From Virgibacillus chiguensis (GTDB lineage Bacteria; Bacillota; Bacilli; Bacillales; Amphibacillaceae): a stretch of 64,000 nucleotides of DNA. The position numbers and the translations under genes are program-made. Shown here piece by piece: positions 48,158-57,129 of the stretch. The stretch spans positions 1-64,000 of the forward strand of contig NZ_FQXD01000005.1 of NCBI RefSeq assembly GCF_900129865.1, given 5' to 3'. Numbering within the stretch: the first letter of the stretch is position 1; each line of letters begins with the position of its first letter. The notes beneath the pieces are model-generated. The model was not told the DNA's origin. It saw nothing but the letters and a program-made list of their open reading frames with translations, and did not search any database.

Positions 48158-48833
48158 AAGAGATAGTGGTTAAAATAACGCTTCATAGGGAATAGTCTTT
48201 ATAAGTTTAGTTCAGTAATGGACATTGGATTTGGACAAAAATATAAGCCACAAGTAATTTCTTCCATAATAGGAAGGTTATCATGATGCTAATCTTTCAT
48301 CCCTGAATGGAGGGAAATAGCTTCTCCAGCTCTTAAAATACGTTGTCACCTCGGTTAGGAGTATTTCGCTCAGGGATACCGTTAGTGATGGAAGTTTACT
48401 TGATAGAGTGAAAAAACAGCTTTTTTTCAGCAGTATGTTGGCGATACGTTAAGTTTTAATAACTTTAATAACAAACCGTTTTATTTCGTGTTAAAAAAGT
48501 ATATAATATAATTTGTGTGTTTTTGGGGAAATGAAAATAGGTCATGGAAAAAGTTCTTATATGATGATATATGGCACCAAGACACTCCTTTTCGTAAGCG
48601 TATATCTTTGGGCTATTCATCATCAGTGGCAATGATAGAAAAATTCTACTGATAGAAGATGTACTTTCTACTATTCATCTATTAACGCATTATTTCCTTG
48701 CAAATTTGTAAAATAAAATTTGGTGTTTTTCTATTTGTTTTTTACGCTGATTATCCAGCCTTTAAGAACATGTGCAAGATTTTATTTAGCAATAATAGAT
48801 TGCAATATGCTAATTAATATGCTAAGCTTGTAA
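48158..48833. other. long non-coding stretch upstream of the nrd operon
   Basis: About 680 bases without a credible gene. The part 48270-48400 has several short paired words (CCCTGAATGGAGGG, TTCTTCCATAATAGGAAG, CGCTCAGGG) and could be a structured or degraded remnant. I do not recognise any riboswitch class, and the repeat families are not present here. Confidence 0.4.
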
Positions 48834-48881
48834 ACACAATATATCGTAATAAACAACCTTTACACATACTATATATTGTGT
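48834..48881 (+). promoter_or_regulatory. two NrdR boxes upstream of nrdE
   Basis: ACACAATATATCGTAA (48834-48849) and ATACTATATATTGTGT (48866-48881) each match the 16-bp NrdR consensus ACACWATATATWGTGT at most positions. Their starts are 32 bp apart, three helical turns. Two helically phased boxes are the standard NrdR operator, so repression by NrdR with ATP/dATP is expected. Confidence 0.8.
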
Positions 48882-49114
48882 TTTGTTTTGAGTTAAGGCT
48901 GTTATTATTAGAAAATTAAGACGCTTGAATGTACGATAGCACGATGAAGCATTCGCTAGTATTGTAAAGTACATAACGAGTGTTAAATGAACATATAAAA
49001 GACAAGCTTGGCATAATTGCCGAGTTTTCTAATGCCTATTTACTGTTCGTAAATAGTGATAGCCATATATTATAACCCTTCAAAGGGTTTAATTATATTG
49101 AGGGAGGATTATAA

Positions 49115-51346
49115 ATGATCATCGACATCGCTACTACAAGAGATAGACTTGTAGAAATCATTGATCTTGCGCAACAGGGGCTAGCTGTTGAAACGAAAGC
49201 TTATAAGGAGAAGGCGTTTAAAACGATTCAGGAAGATACTCCGATCGACAAAGCTTTAGATATTCTTGTTCAAATCGCATTGGAGAATATTGATGAATCT
49301 GCTCCTGATTGGACCTATGTAGCGAGCCGAATTTATTTACAGCAGCTTTACCATCAAGCCCGCCGCAATCGCCATTACGATGATGGTAAATATGGGGATT
49401 TTTATGAATTAATTACCATGCTGACGGATGAAAATATTTATGAAAATAATTTGTTAGAAAAGTATTCAAAAGCGGAAATTGATTACTTTGCCGAACAAAT
49501 CGATCCTGCAAGAGACTTGTACTTCACCTACTTAGGGCTTCATACATTAGCGACACGTTATTTAGCAACAGATCACGATAAAAAGGTGTTTGAGCTACCG
49601 CAGGAACGTTGGATGGTTATTGCCATGACGCTTATGCAATATGAAGATAAAGCAAAGCGGACAGAGCATGTGTTAGAAGCTTATTGGGCACTAAGTAACT
49701 TATATATGACAGTCGCAACACCGACCCTTGCTAATGCTGGAAAAACGCATGGTCAGCTCTCTAGTTGTTTTATTGATACCGTCGATGATAGCCTTCAATC
49801 CATTTATGATAGTAATACCGATATTGCCAAGTTGTCTAAAAATGGTGGTGGAATCGGTGTGTATATGGGGAAAATCCGCAGCCGTGGAAGTTCCATTAAA
49901 GGATTTAAAGGGATGTCAAGTGGTGTTGTACCATGGATTAAACAATTGAATAATACAGCGGTAAATGTCGATCAATTAGGAACGAGAAAAGGTGCAATTG
50001 CTGTTTATTTAGATGTTTGGCACCGTGATATAGAGGCGTTTCTTGACTTGAAATTAAATAATGGTGATGAGCGTATGCGGGCACACGATATTTTCACAGG
50101 TGTTACCTTACCTGATCTTTTTATGGAACAAGTAGAAAAACGTGGTAATTGGTATCTATTTGACCCCCATGAAGTGCGACAAGTGATGGGGTATTCATTA
50201 GAAGATTTCTATGACGAAGAAAAAGGGGATGGAACTTTTCGACAAAAATATATGGAGTGCGTAAACTCCGAACAATTGTCAAAACGTGAAATTCCAGCTA
50301 TTGATATTATGAAGCGCGTTATGAAATCACAATTAGAATCAGGTACACCATTTATGTTTTATCGTGATGAAGTGAATCGACAAAATAGTAATAGTCACCA
50401 AGGATTGATTTATTGCTCCAACCTTTGTACGGAAATTACGCAAAATCAATCGCCTTCTGAATTTGTAGAAGAATTTTTGGAAAACGAAAATACCATTGTA
50501 AAGAAATATAAATCTGGGGATTATGTCGTCTGTAATTTAAGTTCGATCAACCTTGGAAAAGCTGTACCAGATGAAATTCTAGATCGGTTAATTAAAATTC
50601 AAGTACGCATGCTAGATAACGTTATTGATAATAACACATTGCCGATTATGCAAGCTCAACTAACGAATAAAAAGTACCGCGCTATTGGTTTAGGAACGTT
50701 TGGCTGGCATCACCTGTTAGCTCGTAACAATATAAAGTGGGAAACGGAAGAAGCAGTGGACTATGCAGACGAATTGTATGAACGTATTGCTTTTCTTACC
50801 ATTCAGGCAAGTATGGAATTAAGTAAAGAAAAAGGCAGTTACCCAGCATTTGCAGGTAGTAAGTGGAGTTCAGGTGAATACTTTGAGCAAAAAGGCTATG
50901 ACAAAACAGATTGGCTTGCTTTAAAAGAAGACGTTAAACAGCATGGTATTCGAAACGGTTATTTAATGGCAGTGGCACCGAACTCAACAACAGCAATGAT
51001 CGCTGGGTCTACAGCTAGTATTGATCCGATTTTTAAAACATTTTATTACGAAGAAAAGAAAGACTTTAAAATTCCAGTTACAGCACCAGACTTAACGCAC
51101 AAGACATATGATGTATATCGTCGCTCTGCATACATTGTAGATCAACGCTGGTCTGTGAAACAAAACGCTGCTAGACAGAAGCATATTGATCAAAGTCTCT
51201 CCTTCAACTTCTATGTACCAAATACGATTCGAGCATCTATTTTGCTTAATTTACATTTGCAAGCATGGCAGGAAGGGTTAAAAACAACGTATTATGTACG
51301 CTCTACGTCCAATGAAGTCGAAGAATGTGAATGGTGTCAAAGTTGA
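49115..51346 (+). CDS. nrdE: ribonucleoside-diphosphate reductase alpha subunit
   Basis: Class I catalytic subunit, 743 residues. Active-site features are the paired cysteines in QLSSCFIDT and YVVCNLSS, the radical Cys and Glu in SNLCTEI, the radical-transfer tyrosines in KTTYYVRS, and the C-terminal CEWC redox pair. No ATP-cone precedes the core, so overall activity is probably not switched off by dATP binding at the N-terminus. It overlaps the flavodoxin gene by 16 bases. NrdR boxes lie upstream. GGGAGG precedes the ATG. Confidence 0.94.
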   Translation: MIIDIATTRDRLVEIIDLAQQGLAVETKAYKEKAFKTIQEDTPIDKALDILVQIALENIDESAPDWTYVASRIYLQQLYHQARRNRHYDDGKYGDFYELITMLTDENIYENNLLEKYSKAEIDYFAEQIDPARDLYFTYLGLHTLATRYLATDHDKKVFELPQERWMVIAMTLMQYEDKAKRTEHVLEAYWALSNLYMTVATPTLANAGKTHGQLSSCFIDTVDDSLQSIYDSNTDIAKLSKNGGGIGVYMGKIRSRGSSIKGFKGMSSGVVPWIKQLNNTAVNVDQLGTRKGAIAVYLDVWHRDIEAFLDLKLNNGDERMRAHDIFTGVTLPDLFMEQVEKRGNWYLFDPHEVRQVMGYSLEDFYDEEKGDGTFRQKYMECVNSEQLSKREIPAIDIMKRVMKSQLESGTPFMFYRDEVNRQNSNSHQGLIYCSNLCTEITQNQSPSEFVEEFLENENTIVKKYKSGDYVVCNLSSINLGKAVPDEILDRLIKIQVRMLDNVIDNNTLPIMQAQLTNKKYRAIGLGTFGWHHLLARNNIKWETEEAVDYADELYERIAFLTIQASMELSKEKGSYPAFAGSKWSSGEYFEQKGYDKTDWLALKEDVKQHGIRNGYLMAVAPNSTTAMIAGSTASIDPIFKTFYYEEKKDFKIPVTAPDLTHKTYDVYRRSAYIVDQRWSVKQNAARQKHIDQSLSFNFYVPNTIRASILLNLHLQAWQEGLKTTYYVRSTSNEVEECEWCQS

Positions 51347-51813
51347 GAACGTTGATTGCTTACTTGACCTACAGCGGTAATACTCAAGAAGTTGCAACAC
51401 TTATCCAAGAAAACTTACAAATCAAAGGAGTGGAGACGGCGGTTCATCGTATTGGGATTGACCCGCCCGTCGACCCGGCTTCGTACGATATTATGTTCTT
51501 AGGTACATTTACTTGGGATCGGGGAAGCACACCGGATGAAGTAAAGGACTTTATTCTAGAAGTTGGATATAAGCCGGACAATGTTGCTATATTTGGTACA
51601 GGTGATACACAATTTGGGGGCGATGATTTATTTTGTCACGCTGTTGATAAGTTGGTCAATTTTTATCATAGCCCTTGGCGTGGACTGAAAATAGAACAGT
51701 CGCCAAGAGGTAAGCAAGAACAATTTGTAAAGGACTGGGTGGAAGGAGTATTAGACCATGGCAAAAATCATGCTGGAAAAAGCAAAGACGTTAGAACCAT
51801 TAAATCCAAATAA
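51331..51813 (+). CDS. flavodoxin in the nrd operon (NrdI-like role)
   Basis: 160-residue flavodoxin. The FMN phosphate loop is TYSGNTQEVA near residue 13, and FLGTFTWDRGSTPDEVKDF and FGTGDTQFGGDDLFCHAVD hold the isoalloxazine ring. It lies between the two reductase subunits, where class Ib operons normally carry nrdI. It is therefore likely to supply the oxidant or electron needed to build the beta-subunit metal-tyrosyl cofactor. The start could be ATG 51331 inside nrdE or TTG 51343 in a TTGA overlap with its stop. It overlaps nrdF by 56 bases. Confidence 0.85.
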   Translation: MVSKLRTLIAYLTYSGNTQEVATLIQENLQIKGVETAVHRIGIDPPVDPASYDIMFLGTFTWDRGSTPDEVKDFILEVGYKPDNVAIFGTGDTQFGGDDLFCHAVDKLVNFYHSPWRGLKIEQSPRGKQEQFVKDWVEGVLDHGKNHAGKSKDVRTIKSK

Positions 51814-52801
51814 GTCCACAGGTGTATTTGGAGGGCAATCCAGTGGTATCTTAAATTGGAATGATATTGCTTATCCACACTGGTATAAAATGTATAAACG
51901 GTTAGTAGGAAATTATTGGCAAGCGGATGAAGTAAATATGCAAAGTGATATTAAGCAATTCCCTTCATTGACAGCAGAAGAACAGGACGCGTATTTAAAA
52001 ATTATTGGTTTGTTATCTACGTTAGATGCACCGCAAACACGAACGGCTTTACTCATTTCTTTGTACGCAACAGATCCATCTGTGCAATCCATTATGGCGG
52101 TCATTGCACAGCAGGAAGCAGTGCATAATGAAAGCTATTCTTACGTGTTGTCTTCCGTTGTCTCGTTAGATGAGCAGAATAAGTCTTTTCAACTCGGAAG
52201 AACGGATGCAGTTTTGTTGAAGCGAAACGAGAATCTAACGAAGCAGTATAACGCTTTTGTGGAAGAGCCGACGATCGAAAATATTTTAAAGACATTAGTA
52301 TATACAGCTCTCTTAGAAGGTATGTTCTTTTATTCTGGGTTTGCGTTTTTCTATAATTTGGCACGCCATAATAAAATGGTTGGCACGTCAACCATGATTA
52401 GTTATATTAATCGCGATGAGCTTGAGCACGGTCGCTTCATATCTGAACTATTTCGTGCTACGCTTGCGGAAAATCCAGCATATAATAACGATACTTTTAT
52501 CCAATGGGTATACGATCATTTTCAAGAATCGGTTGAATTGGAAATTGAATGGTCCAATTACGTGCTTGGCAATGTAGAAGGAATTGACCTTGACGAAATG
52601 GCTGGATACATTAAATATCGTGCAAACAAAATGCTTCGTATGATGGGATTACATGATGTATATCCAGATTATACCGAAAATCCGATGAAGTGGATTCGCG
52701 CCTACGTAGATAACTTTGATGGCACGAAAACAGATTTCTTTGAACAGAAATCTAGACAATATACGAAAACAAGCGATTTGAATGGTTTTGATGATTTATA
52801 A
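51758..52801 (+). CDS. nrdF: ribonucleoside-diphosphate reductase beta subunit
   Basis: Radical-generating subunit, 347 residues. Dimetal ligands are visible: Asp in MQSDIKQF, Glu and His in QEAVHNESYSY, Glu in LLEGMFFYSGF, and Glu and His in RDELEHGRF. The radical tyrosine lies four residues after the first His (HNESY), so this is a tyrosyl-radical enzyme and not a class Ic/Ie variant. The start ATG follows AAGGAG and overlaps the flavodoxin gene. Confidence 0.95.
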   Translation: MAKIMLEKAKTLEPLNPNKSTGVFGGQSSGILNWNDIAYPHWYKMYKRLVGNYWQADEVNMQSDIKQFPSLTAEEQDAYLKIIGLLSTLDAPQTRTALLISLYATDPSVQSIMAVIAQQEAVHNESYSYVLSSVVSLDEQNKSFQLGRTDAVLLKRNENLTKQYNAFVEEPTIENILKTLVYTALLEGMFFYSGFAFFYNLARHNKMVGTSTMISYINRDELEHGRFISELFRATLAENPAYNNDTFIQWVYDHFQESVELEIEWSNYVLGNVEGIDLDEMAGYIKYRANKMLRMMGLHDVYPDYTENPMKWIRAYVDNFDGTKTDFFEQKSRQYTKTSDLNGFDDL

Positions 52802-52828
52802 GCTTGGTAACTAAATAGATAGGAATAC

Positions 52829-52884
52829 AAGCACAGGCAGCTATAAGAGGTGGACCTTCCCTTTTTAACTGCCTGTGTTTTTGT
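52829..52884 (+). terminator. nrd operon terminator
   Basis: AGCACAGGCAG and CTGCCTGTGTT pair around a roughly 28-base loop, followed by TTTTGTTTTTT. Confidence 0.8.
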
Positions 52885-53003
52885 TTTTTGTATATAACTG
52901 ATTAGAAAGTTGCATGAACTCTATCGGCTCACGTTTGCCTTTGGAAAATATTATTATACTATTCCTACCTCTATTTTGACGTTTTCTATAGTATAAAAAA
53001 CCC

Positions 53004-53034
53004 TTTACATTCACGTAACGGAAACGTTTATGAT
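53004..53034 (+). promoter_or_regulatory. MerR-type promoter with 19-bp spacer
   Basis: -35 TTTACA (53004-53009) and -10 TATGAT (53029-53034) are separated by 19 bases, the over-long spacing that MerR activators correct by twisting DNA. An imperfect dyad ACGTAACGGAAACGT (53013-53027) is centred in the spacer. The MerR-like gene starts 20 bases downstream, so autoregulation is likely. Confidence 0.65.
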
Positions 53035-53054
53035 AAAAGTAGGAGGGATAAGCC

Positions 53055-54089
53055 ATGTATATTCAAGAAGTTGCCAAGCGGCTAAACACAACTGCAAGAA
53101 CCATTCGATTTTATGAGGAAAAGGGTCTCCTATCGCCTAGTAAACAAGCGAATCAATACCGAACATTTACTGATGAGGAAGTAGTAAGGATTAGTACGAT
53201 ATTAGCATTACGTGAATTTGGCGTTGGTATTAAAGAAATAAAACAGTTACTTGATGATCAAAAACAAGACCGTATCCATGATTATTTGAATTTGCAACGT
53301 GCTGTGCTTTTTGAAAAATGGTTAGAAATGAAAGATATGATTCACACGCTAGATCAGTTGTTAGAAGGAAATAACGATCCGTTGATTTCTATTAAAGATT
53401 TAATTGCTCTATCAAAGCATTTAAGAAAGCTAAAACATTTGCGCCAATCTTGGCAGGACAAATGGGATTTTGATGCGCAAGCTTCAGATTATGATCAAAG
53501 TCTAAAAATGAGTGGTTACCGATTTAATGTCCATCAAGACTATGAAACGGCCTTGGAGAAAGTGGTTGATACAATGCCTCTAGAAACAGGACAAACTTGT
53601 TTAGATATTGGTATTGGCACAGGAAATTTAGGGGCTAAATTTTTAGCGAAAGGAGTTCATATTATTGGTGTAGACCAATCGGATAACATGTTGCAGGCAT
53701 GTAAGCAAAAGCACGCAGAAATTGAAGTGCGTAAAGGCCATTTTTTGGCTTTGCCAATGGTAGATCAGCAAGTTGATGGAATTGTCTCCAGTTATGCGTT
53801 ACATCATATTACAGATGAACAAAAACTGCTTGCATTAGCTGAAATGGATCGAGTTCTACGACCAAACGGTGCTATCTGTATTGTAGACTTAATGTTTCAA
53901 GATGACGCGCATCGCGGCGAAGTAATGCAATATTTAAAAGAAAGTGGGAATGCGGAGGCTATTCATGCGATTGAGGATGAGTTTTATGCAAATGGTGCTA
54001 CCCTAGTAAATTGGCTACAGGAACATGATTACCATGTTAAAACGCATATTTTTAATCCGATATTAAGTATGGTTTACGCATTCAAATAG
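53055..54089 (+). CDS. MerR-family regulator fused to a SAM-dependent methyltransferase
   Basis: 344 residues. Residues 1-70 form a MerR winged helix-turn-helix (YIQEVAKRLNTTARTIRFYE, KGLLSP, then a second wing). A helical linker follows to about 140. Residues about 150-344 form a class I methyltransferase with motif I CLDIGIGTGNLGAKFL near 185, an acidic motif II (IGVDQS), and YALHHI near motif IV/post-IV. The effector domain of a normal MerR is thus replaced by an enzyme. Substrate unknown; it resembles small-molecule methyltransferases of the YrrT type. Its own promoter has a 19-bp spacer. Confidence 0.88.
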   Translation: MYIQEVAKRLNTTARTIRFYEEKGLLSPSKQANQYRTFTDEEVVRISTILALREFGVGIKEIKQLLDDQKQDRIHDYLNLQRAVLFEKWLEMKDMIHTLDQLLEGNNDPLISIKDLIALSKHLRKLKHLRQSWQDKWDFDAQASDYDQSLKMSGYRFNVHQDYETALEKVVDTMPLETGQTCLDIGIGTGNLGAKFLAKGVHIIGVDQSDNMLQACKQKHAEIEVRKGHFLALPMVDQQVDGIVSSYALHHITDEQKLLALAEMDRVLRPNGAICIVDLMFQDDAHRGEVMQYLKESGNAEAIHAIEDEFYANGATLVNWLQEHDYHVKTHIFNPILSMVYAFK

Positions 54090-54175
54090 GTGAAAAGGAG
54101 TAAACTTTGGGGTATAATGACAACATTATCAAACGGATTATAAAGGCACATTGGCATCGTAGCAACGTTATACAG

Positions 54176-54212
54176 TAATAAGCTGCCTACATCAGAGGCA
54201 GCTTATTACTTT
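54176..54212. terminator. bidirectional terminator between MerR-methyltransferase and amidase genes
   Basis: TAATAAGCTGCCT and AGGCAGCTTATTA pair around ACATCAG. T-rich on the plus side (CTTTTAG). It overlaps the amidase stop codon. Confidence 0.8.
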
Positions 54213-55126
54213 TAGTTGGCAAAATAATTTTTTAACCCATTCGTAATTCCGTTGGCAACTTGATGTTGAAAACTGTTAGAACGAATGGTAGCAAAATCGT
54301 TATAATTAGTAAGAAATCCTAGCTCTAATAATATAGAAGGAGCATGATTATTCCTTAATACATAATAGTTATTTGGCACCATTCCTCTATCACGCAATGT
54401 GACAGCAGAAGCAAGACCTTGGTGCACATGCTCTGCTAGTTTTTGATCTTTGGAAGAATAATAGAATGTATTTATGCCGTCTGCACTAGAGTTCGGAAAT
54501 GCATTATAATGAACACTAATAAATGCATGGGTGGTATAAGCATCACTAATTCGAATACGATCACCTAAAGAAACATACGAGTCACTTGACCGAGTTAATA
54601 ACACATTTGCACCAGCTGCTCGTAATTGTTCTGCAATTTGCTTGGAAGTTTCAAGTGTTAAAAATTTCTCTCGTACACCGTTTATTCCAATAGAACCAGG
54701 ATCGTAACCACCGTGTCCAGGGTCTAACATGATATTGTATCCATTTAAAGAGTGACTTGCATTGCTGGTTTGAGCTTGTGGCTGCACTTGAGAAGAACTG
54801 CTTCCTTCATTGGGCGTTGCTTGTACTTGTACCTGTACAGGTTTATCGTGTTTAACAGGAATCAAATAATGTTTAGCAACCCATGCTTCTTTTCCACCAA
54901 AGTAAGTCTGTACCCAGCCGTGTTGTTCACCGAATTCGACTAATTGGTCACCAGCTTGTAATTGCCCAACAATTTCCGAGTCTATAGATGGGCTGCTTCG
55001 CACATTTAATATAGCTTGTCCAACGTCATACACATCCCCATTAGCTGCATGGCTAGTATTAGGCAGCAAAAATAGAGAAGTTAGCACAATTGCTAAAGAT
55101 GTTAGTGCATAATAGATGTTTTTCAA
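54212..55126 (-). CDS. secreted N-acetylmuramoyl-L-alanine amidase with SH3b domain
   Basis: 304-residue cell-wall hydrolase that cuts the amide bond between MurNAc and the stem peptide. A signal peptide (YYALTSLAIVLTSLFLL, cleavage after SHA) is followed by a bacterial SH3 domain at about 30-90 (LNVRSSPSIDSEIVGQL), a Gln/Ser linker, and an Amidase_3 domain. Zinc ligands and catalytic residues are in LDPGHGGYDPGS, REKFLTLET, FISVHYNA and ILLELGFLTN. The start is TTG 55126, eleven bases after AAGGAGG; upstream in-frame codons would bury the signal peptide. Confidence 0.92.
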   Translation of the reverse strand: MKNIYYALTSLAIVLTSLFLLPNTSHAANGDVYDVGQAILNVRSSPSIDSEIVGQLQAGDQLVEFGEQHGWVQTYFGGKEAWVAKHYLIPVKHDKPVQVQVQATPNEGSSSSQVQPQAQTSNASHSLNGYNIMLDPGHGGYDPGSIGINGVREKFLTLETSKQIAEQLRAAGANVLLTRSSDSYVSLGDRIRISDAYTTHAFISVHYNAFPNSSADGINTFYYSSKDQKLAEHVHQGLASAVTLRDRGMVPNNYYVLRNNHAPSILLELGFLTNYNDFATIRSNSFQHQVANGITNGLKNYFAN

Positions 55127-55960
55127 ATTAAGCACGGCCTCCTTCAATAAGATAAAATTTTGCTTTATATAAATTCGTATTGAAACAGTTGCTTTTGGGG
55201 GCAGCTGATAGAATACGAGATAAAAGCTATATTTAAAAAATAATACTGAAACGATTGGTGCTATGTTCATTGATAAGGAACAACGTATTAATAAAGGTAA
55301 CAAATATAGATAGTAGAATAATAGATTAAACAAGCATTAAACATTTAGAAAGATACCTTTTATCCGGCAACAAATTTTGCGTTACTTTGTGTATGATCGG
55401 TAAGGATAATTTTCAGGGTTATAAATCAAGTTTTTTAATGTTATAGCAACGCCTCATCCATTGTACCATAGAAGGGTGGTAGTAAATACCCATTTTATTG
55501 TGTCGAATACACTTTATAATAAGTATTCGGTTATACTTTTTTATCGGCACGGTTATCTTAAGTTTAAAGTAATTTTACGAGCTTTTTAATAGTATAACCA
55601 GAATAATAGATTTAAAACGATGGATTAAAAAATGATTCCTTTTTACTAGAAAGAGATAAGCTTTTAGCAGATTTAATAGGGTAGGGAAGGGAAATAGTAC
55701 ATACGGCTTATTTCGTTAGAAAGACTTGGCATATCGATAAGTCTTTATAGCGAAATCTTTTTTTCTGTAGTGTAAAAGAAAACAGCTGCAATTTCTGCAG
55801 CTGTTACCAATTGAGAAATTATAAGAGATACGTATAAAAGAGTCTCAGCATATACGTGCATCCCCTTTTTACTTAGAGAGCGTCCTTTTCTATCAAAATT
55901 CTTATAAGTAAGTGTATACAAAGACTACAGTTGTAATATAAGTGGAGCTGTAAAATAGGA
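55127..55960. other. 834-base gap without a gene
   Basis: AT-rich spacer. The part 55715-55760 has a family-2-like hairpin word (AAAGACTTGGCATATCGATA then AGTCTTTATAGCG), and 55784-55809 is a terminator. The rest shows no coding frame with a ribosome binding site. Confidence 0.45.
55784..55809 (-). terminator. terminator downstream of the flavodoxin-family reductase gene
   Basis: AACAGCTGCA and TGCAGCTGTT pair; on the minus strand TTCTTTTAC follows. Confidence 0.65.
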
Positions 55961-56491
55961 TTAATCGAATAATTGAGAGGCTGCTTGAAGGGCTTGCTTA
56001 TTATTAACCATTTCTCCTGGTTTACGTGATTGACCGATTACATAGTTTTCTAAAGTCATGCCAAAAAACTGGCAAATATACTGAAATTGTTGAACGAGGG
56101 GCAATCCTTTTATATGTGGTTGATCGCCACCAACAAGAATAAGGTATACTTTTTTATCTTTTAACGTTTGGCGAAAATGCGGGTAATTGGGATCTCGTAA
56201 AATTTGCGACCAACGATCAATGAATGTTTTTAGTGGTCCGGACATGCCATACCAATAAATAGGGGTAGCGAAAACGATGGTCTCGTGTTTTAATAGTTGG
56301 TCAATTAAAAATAAATGGTCATCCTGTATGTGGGGAAATCCTTCTGTTGCGTGTCGCTTATCTACAATCGGTTCCATGTTGTAGTCGCGCAAATAAATAT
56401 GTGTTGCTGTGTCTTGAGGGATAGCGTGATGGGTTAAAAATTCTGTATTCCCATTTGTCCTTGTTGAACCATGATAGACTACTATACTCAT
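55961..56491 (-). CDS. flavodoxin-family NAD(P)H-dependent oxidoreductase
   Basis: 176-residue FMN protein. The phosphate-binding loop is HGSTRTNGNTEFL near residues 7-19, and the flavin-stacking segment ATPIYWYGMSGPLKTFIDRW near 75-94 is typical of NADPH-dependent FMN reductase-like proteins. It probably reduces quinones or other small electron acceptors. ATG follows AAGGAGGAA. Single gene. Confidence 0.88.
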   Translation of the reverse strand: MSIVVYHGSTRTNGNTEFLTHHAIPQDTATHIYLRDYNMEPIVDKRHATEGFPHIQDDHLFLIDQLLKHETIVFATPIYWYGMSGPLKTFIDRWSQILRDPNYPHFRQTLKDKKVYLILVGGDQPHIKGLPLVQQFQYICQFFGMTLENYVIGQSRKPGEMVNNKQALQAASQLFD

Positions 56492-56801
56492 GTTGTTCTT
56501 CCTCCTTGAATGAAAATGCCAGTTTAGTAAATAGTACCTTGTAAAATTGTATTCTAAAGATGAGTGTTTAGAAGTAACTTGCTAAGATGATTTTGCATGA
56601 ATATTTGTATGTCTTACTATAATAAAATAAGGGGAACCTTTTTGTGAGGTTGTTCGTATTAAACAATAGATAAATTGCCACTCTGTTTTGTGTCATGGAT
56701 AGCAAGTCGTGCATGGAAATAAGCAGGAAAATCTGGTTTGGCTTAGTGAATAAACCCTAGGCGAGGTTGTGTAACATATAGAAGGCATAGGTGGAGCCAT
56801 C
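56492..56801. other. 310-base gap without a gene
   Basis: AT-rich spacer between divergent genes. I see no repeat copy, hairpin or operator in it. Confidence 0.4.
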
Positions 56802-57107
56802 ATGAAAAAGACGGTCATTCTTTTTTTAATAGTACTTTTTATATCTGTATATACTTGTTTCCTAACATATTGGTCTGGGTCTTATGTAGTTCTAGATCCA
56901 AATTGGCAGGAACAAACTGTTTTAACCCCAGAATCTGTACAAGACCCACGTGATATTTATGTTATTGATAAATGGATATATGCGTTTAAAATGTATCCAG
57001 TTAGAAGTATTACATTTTTGTTGTCTGCTTCTGGTGTAATTGGTTTTTGTACGTATTTCGTTCGCAAAGTGATACGTAAGCGCAAAAATGGAAATACGTT
57101 ATTTTAA
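56802..57107 (+). CDS. small membrane protein, DUF4306/YjdJ-like
   Basis: 101 residues. Helix at about 4-24, a polar extracytoplasmic loop with WSGSYVVLDPNWQEQTVLTP, a second helix at about 70-88, and a strongly basic C-terminal tail (RKVIRKRKNG). Layout and size recall the small Bacillus YjdJ/DUF4306 proteins, whose role is unknown; that match is from memory. The ribosome binding site is GGTGGAG. A second tiny basic/hydrophobic gene follows after 22 bases and may be co-transcribed. Confidence 0.6.
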   Translation: MKKTVILFLIVLFISVYTCFLTYWSGSYVVLDPNWQEQTVLTPESVQDPRDIYVIDKWIYAFKMYPVRSITFLLSASGVIGFCTYFVRKVIRKRKNGNTLF

Positions 57108-57129
57108 AGGATATGGAGGGGGGATGTAA

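Noticed and set aside
48158-49114. Cobalamin riboswitch before the ribonucleotide reductase genes
   Set aside because: No B12-box motif seen, and the operon is a class I enzyme that does not need cobalamin.
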